Of a stretch of DNA of 64,000 bases, positions 60,772 through 64,000 are shown in pieces (the first letter of the stretch is position 1; each line of letters starts with the position of its first letter). The stretch spans positions 558,001 through 622,000 of the forward strand of contig OY829383.1 in assembly GCA_963691835.1 (NCBI GenBank), read 5' to 3'. Made by a program: the position numbers and the translations under genes. The notes under the pieces were generated by a model, which saw only the letters and a program-made list of their open reading frames with translations, was not told the DNA's origin and ran no database searches. Source of the stretch: G963691835 sp963691835. Lineage in GTDB: Bacteria > Pseudomonadota > Alphaproteobacteria > Thalassobaculales > Thalassobaculaceae.

Positions 60772-62223
60772 ATGGGGCACGCGGAACGCAAGGCCATGCT
60801 TGGCCACAAGATCCGGCGGTTTCGGAACGACCAGGGCTTGAGTCAGGTTGAGATGGCGGGGCAGATCGGGATCTCGCCCAGCTATCTGAACCTGATCGAG
60901 CACAATCAGCGCCCGGTTACCGTCTCTCTGCTGTTCAAACTCGGCCAATCGTTCGATGTCGACCTCAAAGCCTTTGCCGAGGATGACGACGCCCGGCTCG
61001 CGGCCAGTCTCAACGAGGTGCTGGGTGACGCGGTCTTTTCCGACCGGCCGGTGTCGGAGCGGGAGTTGAAGGAGTTCGTCGCCGCGGCCCCCACGGCGGC
61101 CCAGGCGATGATGGACCTCTATCACGCCTACAAACGCCTGTGGGAGAACGCGGAGACGCTGGCCCATGCGACCGGGCGGGACGGGGCGCCGGACCGTCTC
61201 GGCTCCTACAGAACGCCGGTGGATGACGTCCGCGCCTTCCTGGAGGCCAAGAACAACCACTTCGAGAGCTTGGAAGTGGCGGCGGAAGCCCTCTGGCAGG
61301 ATGCGAGACTCGACCGGGACACGCTTTTCGGGGATCTGCGGCGTCACCTCATGGACACCCACGGGGTTGAGACGAAGGTCCGCCCCCCTGAGCTTTTGGG
61401 GGCGACCCTCGGCCGGTTCGACTATCACGGCCGCCGGATCTTCATTTCAGAGACGCTGCTGCCCTCCGCCCGGCTGTTTCACCTCGGCGTGCAAGCCGCC
61501 CTCCTTGGGGAGCGGGACCGGATCGACGCGATCGTGGACGACGCCAACCTGGAGAGTGCGGAGGCGCGCGGCCTGTTGACCGGACAGCTTGCAGGGTACT
61601 TCGCCGGTGCGGTGATGATGCCCTATGGGCCGTTCCTGAAGGCGGCCGTCGAGCTCCGCCACGACATCGAGCGACTGCGCCGCCGTTTCGTCGCAAGCTT
61701 CGAGCAAGTCTGCCACCGCTTGACCACCATGCAGCGCCCGGGTGCCAAGGGTGTGCCCTTCTTCTTCCTGCGGGTGGACAACGCGGGCAATGTCTCTAAA
61801 CGGCTCGATGGTGGCGGCTTCCAGTTCGCCCGCTTCGGCGGCACCTGCCCGCGCCTTCTGGTGCACGACGTGTTCGCCCGGCCCGGCGAGATGGACACCC
61901 AGGTTGCCGAGCTGCCGGATGGCACGACGTATTTCCTGATGGCGAAAGCATTGGAACCCACAGGCGAGCCGACGGTCAGCCCCTCCGCCCGCTCCCAGCC
62001 CCATCACGCCGTGGCGCTCGGCTGCGACATCAGCCACGCAGCGAAGTTCGTCCACGCGGACGGTCTCGTGTCGAAAGAAAGCCCCCCCGCGACGCCCATA
62101 GGCGTCAGCTGCCGGGTGTGCGAGCGGCTGGATTGCGGATGGCGGGCCCACCCCCCGGTGAACCACCGCATTCGGGTAGACCCCACCGTCCGCCGTGCCC
62201 TGCCCTATTCCTTCGAGCGCTGA
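60772..62223 (+). CDS. RamB/ScfR-type XRE-family regulator of short-chain acyl metabolism
   Basis: 483 residues from the ATG at 60772 (an upstream start at 60649 is not supported by homology). The helix-turn-helix XRE domain is near 10-65 (QVEMAGQIGISPSYLNLIEH). The middle is the IrrE/ImmA-like part with the HExxH largely lost (LFHLGVQAALLGE). The C-terminus has the Cys motif CRVCERLDCGWRAHPPV and LGCDISHAA, typical of this group, which binds acyl-CoA and in PrpR an Fe-S cluster. Divergent from aceA. Confidence 0.85.
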   Translation: MGHAERKAMLGHKIRRFRNDQGLSQVEMAGQIGISPSYLNLIEHNQRPVTVSLLFKLGQSFDVDLKAFAEDDDARLAASLNEVLGDAVFSDRPVSERELKEFVAAAPTAAQAMMDLYHAYKRLWENAETLAHATGRDGAPDRLGSYRTPVDDVRAFLEAKNNHFESLEVAAEALWQDARLDRDTLFGDLRRHLMDTHGVETKVRPPELLGATLGRFDYHGRRIFISETLLPSARLFHLGVQAALLGERDRIDAIVDDANLESAEARGLLTGQLAGYFAGAVMMPYGPFLKAAVELRHDIERLRRRFVASFEQVCHRLTTMQRPGAKGVPFFFLRVDNAGNVSKRLDGGGFQFARFGGTCPRLLVHDVFARPGEMDTQVAELPDGTTYFLMAKALEPTGEPTVSPSARSQPHHAVALGCDISHAAKFVHADGLVSKESPPATPIGVSCRVCERLDCGWRAHPPVNHRIRVDPTVRRALPYSFER

Positions 62224-62235
62224 AGAACCCTTTTC

Positions 62236-62550
62236 CTACTTGATCCCGGACCATCCGGTCGGGCGCGCGATCTTGTTCTCCTGCGCGACCACCAGCCCGT
62301 CCGTCCGCGCCTGATAGTCAGCCCACGCCGGATCCTTGTCCCGCTCCGCCCGCTTCCGCTCCATATCGGCGAGGCTCTCATACCCCCAGAGGTGCACCAC
62401 CTGATGAAGGGGCCCGAGCTCCGTCACGAAATACCCAAGCGGATCACCAAGGTACTTCCGCTGCACGGGCAGCCCATACTCCTCGAAGATCGCGAGATAG
62501 GTCTTCATCTTCCGGGGCACGATGGAATACGTGCGGACATCGACGATCAT
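62236..62550 (-). CDS. NIPSNAP family protein
   Basis: 104 residues from MIVDVRTYSIVPRKMKTYLA. The FEEYGLPVQRKYLGDPLGYF and HQVVHLWGYESLADMERKR segments are those of the NIPSNAP ferredoxin-like dimeric fold. The role in bacteria is unknown. It starts 34 codons after an in-frame ATG at 62652 that would overlap the neighbour, which I reject. Confidence 0.9.
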   Translation of the reverse strand: MIVDVRTYSIVPRKMKTYLAIFEEYGLPVQRKYLGDPLGYFVTELGPLHQVVHLWGYESLADMERKRAERDKDPAWADYQARTDGLVVAQENKIARPTGWSGIK

Positions 62551-62591
62551 AGTGAGGCTCCTCCATCCGGGGTTAGCGGATAGAGATACCC

Positions 62592-62954
62592 CTACCCCGC
62601 CGTCTCGTCGAATGGGTTCCAGCCGTCTCGGGTTTCCACGTCGACGATCCAAAGGTCGGGATCGATCCGGCGTTCCTTTTCCAATCGCTCCATCACGTCG
62701 GGGACCGGCACAGGGCCAATGCCTATCACGTGTCGCCAGACGAGGTGGCCGTCAGCGTCGCGGGCGCGGGTCAGCAACTCGACCGTACCGTTAAGATGAT
62801 CGAGCCGGACATATAGGGCGCCTGCGTCCGGATCGCCGCGCTTCAACACATAGGCACCAATACCCTTCATGGAACAGCGCCGGAGGCCCGCCTGGACGAT
62901 GACTTCCGTCTTCAAACGGGGGGCCGACCAAGGGTCGTCGAGCGGGTTGGTCAT
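62592..62954 (-). CDS. DUF1491 protein
   Basis: 120 residues. RLKTEVIVQAGLRRCSMKG and AYVLKRGDPDAGALYVRLDH are the DUF1491 signature of alphaproteobacteria. Ends with DLWIVDVETRDGWNPFDE. Function unknown. No other gene is on this strand immediately upstream. The 228 nt to the BMP gene contain no gene that I can see. Confidence 0.85.
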   Translation of the reverse strand: MTNPLDDPWSAPRLKTEVIVQAGLRRCSMKGIGAYVLKRGDPDAGALYVRLDHLNGTVELLTRARDADGHLVWRHVIGIGPVPVPDVMERLEKERRIDPDLWIVDVETRDGWNPFDETAG

Positions 62955-63182
62955 TTAATGCGGCTTTCCGGCAATGGCGCGACCACCACTATGACATGTT
63001 CCCCTTGTAGATTGTCCGTGAGACGCATCGCGGGGCGAAAACGCGCAAATTTGATGGCGATCCCTCTCGGTCTTCATTGCAGCGCGGAGGCCTCCCGCAT
63101 AGAGTCGGCCCAGAGGGTCTGGGGGCTGGCCCAAACCATCCCGAACGGGATCGCGACCGAACAGGACGAGGATACTCAAACC

Positions 63183-64000
63183 ATGAAAAATATTCTTGCG
63201 GCGACGGCCGCGACACTGCTGACGATCGGTGCGGCCTCCGCCGCCGAGATCAAGCCGGCGGTCGTCTTCGATATGGGCGGCAAGTTCGACAAGAGCTTCA
63301 ACGAGGGCGTGTACAACGGTGTCGAGCGCTTCAAGGCGGAATCGGGCATCGAGTACAAGGAGTTCGAGGTCACGAACGAAACCCAGCGCGAGCAGGCGAT
63401 CCGCCGCATGGCGCAGCGGGGCCAGGACCCGGTGCTTGGTGTCGGCTTTGCCCAGGCGCCCGCGATCGAGAAGGTCGCCAAGGAATTTCCGAACACCCGC
63501 TTCACGATCATCGACATGGTCGTTGACCTGCCGAACGTGCAGTCAGTTGTCTTCAAGGAGCATGAGGGTTCGTTCCTGGTCGGCGTTCTTGCTGCGGCAG
63601 CGTCGGAGACCGGGACGGTCGGCTTCGTCGGCGGCATGGACATTCCACTGATCCGCCGGTTCGCCTGCGGCTATGTCCAAGGGGCCAAGCACGCCAAGTC
63701 GGACGCCACGGTGATCCAGAACATGACCGGAACCACCCCGTCGGCCTGGAATGACCCGACCAAGGGTGCGGAGCTTGCGAAGAGCCAATTCGATCGCGGC
63801 GCGGACGTTGTCTACGCGGCGGCCGGCGGCACCGGCATCGGCGTCTATCAGGCGGCCAAGGACAACGGCAAGTACGCGATCGGCGTCGACTCCAACCAGA
63901 ACTACCTGCATCCGGGCACCATGCTCACCTCCATGCTGAAGCGGGTCGATAACGCCGCCTACAACGCCTTCAAATCCGCGAAGGACGGCACGTGGAAGCC
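63183..64000 (+). CDS. BMP-family ABC transporter substrate-binding protein, 3' end outside the window
   Basis: 272 codons are visible and the frame is open at the right edge. MKNILAATAATLLTIGAASA is a signal peptide with cleavage before AE. VVFDMGGKFDKSFNEGVYNG, GVGFAQAPAIEKVAKEFPNT, GFVGGMDIPLIRRFACGYVQGAK and ADVVYAAAGGTGIGVYQAAK are those of the BMP/Med family (nucleoside-type binding proteins). They feed purine or other nucleosides to an ABC importer. Transporter genes are presumably outside the window. A weak GAGG ribosome site precedes the ATG. Confidence 0.92.
   Translation, partial: MKNILAATAATLLTIGAASAAEIKPAVVFDMGGKFDKSFNEGVYNGVERFKAESGIEYKEFEVTNETQREQAIRRMAQRGQDPVLGVGFAQAPAIEKVAKEFPNTRFTIIDMVVDLPNVQSVVFKEHEGSFLVGVLAAAASETGTVGFVGGMDIPLIRRFACGYVQGAKHAKSDATVIQNMTGTTPSAWNDPTKGAELAKSQFDRGADVVYAAAGGTGIGVYQAAKDNGKYAIGVDSNQNYLHPGTMLTSMLKRVDNAAYNAFKSAKDGTWK

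Noticed and set aside
1..64000. CRISPR arrays, insertion sequences, prophage, rRNA
   Set aside because: No regular repeat-spacer series, transposase, integrase, phage structural gene or rRNA signature was seen.

Overview
The window is GC-rich chromosomal DNA with dense, mostly housekeeping gene content. It looks like an alphaproteobacterium, probably a Rhodospirillales-type organism. The reasons are a PhaR-controlled polyhydroxyalkanoate locus, a complete ccoNOQPGHIS cluster behind an FNR/FixK-type box, the surA-lptD-lptG-lptF and pepA-holC order, the rplI-DUF2232-rpsR-rpsF order, and small families typical of alphaproteobacteria (DUF1491, DUF4170, DUF2946). No prophage, insertion sequence, CRISPR array, rRNA or tRNA was found. 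This is inference from protein family recognition, not from database searches.

Layout. 1-3.1 kb: PHA locus (phaR fragment, small coiled-coil protein, PhaC-like hydrolase, FMN alpha-hydroxyacid oxidase). 3.2-9.6 kb: rpe, heparinase-like protein and three surface-polysaccharide genes. 9.6-12.9 kb (minus): a three-gene catabolic cluster (IlvD/Edd dehydratase, DHDPS-like lyase/dehydratase, DUF3237). 13.1-16.6 kb: DinG-type helicase and a secreted esterase, converging. 16.8-24.9 kb (minus): cbb3 oxidase and its copper assembly factors. 24.9-26.0 kb (minus): PCuAC copper chaperone with DUF2946. 26.2-28.2 kb: MsrP, DCC-family protein, GNAT. 28.2-31.8 kb (minus): HAD phosphatase, F420-hydrogenase-beta-like protein, gamma-glutamyltransferase. 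32.0-33.9 kb: acyl-CoA dehydrogenase and a RidA-like protein. 34.0-36.5 kb (minus): rplI, DUF2232, rpsR, rpsF. 36.8-41.4 kb: fabD-fabG-acpP-fabF-mltG. 41.4-44.8 kb: SDR, yicC, gmk, rsmA. 44.8-50.8 kb (minus): surA, lptD, lptG, lptF. 51.0-55.3 kb: pepA, holC, two small orphans, gabD. 55.4-58.8 kb: secreted unknowns, a signal-less solute-binding protein, mazEF. 58.9-64 kb: DUF4170, aceA with its divergent RamB/ScfR-like regulator, NIPSNAP, DUF1491 and a BMP-family lipoprotein/solute-binding gene that runs off the right edge.

How it fits together. The cbb3 cluster, the adjacent copper-delivery genes and the FNR-like box describe microaerobic respiration. PHA storage, the glyoxylate shunt (aceA plus its acyl-CoA-sensing regulator type), acyl-CoA dehydrogenase and succinate-semialdehyde dehydrogenase describe growth on C2/fatty-acid-type carbon. 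The fab, lpt, rsmA and ribosomal genes are core.

I see no clear-cut new defence or mobile system. The most unusual items are a probable 275-nt dual-coding overlap at the PHA locus, a strongly structured rpsF leader, an MsrP gene without its usual MsrQ partner, the compact IlvD/DHDPS/DUF3237 cluster, a coupled F420-hydrogenase-beta-like/HAD pair, and a peptide-binding-protein homologue that lacks an export signal. Four genes that are too short or too truncated for ordinary ORF thresholds were recovered or completed by reading the sequence: the phaR fragment, ccoS, ccoQ and the 3'-truncated BMP gene.
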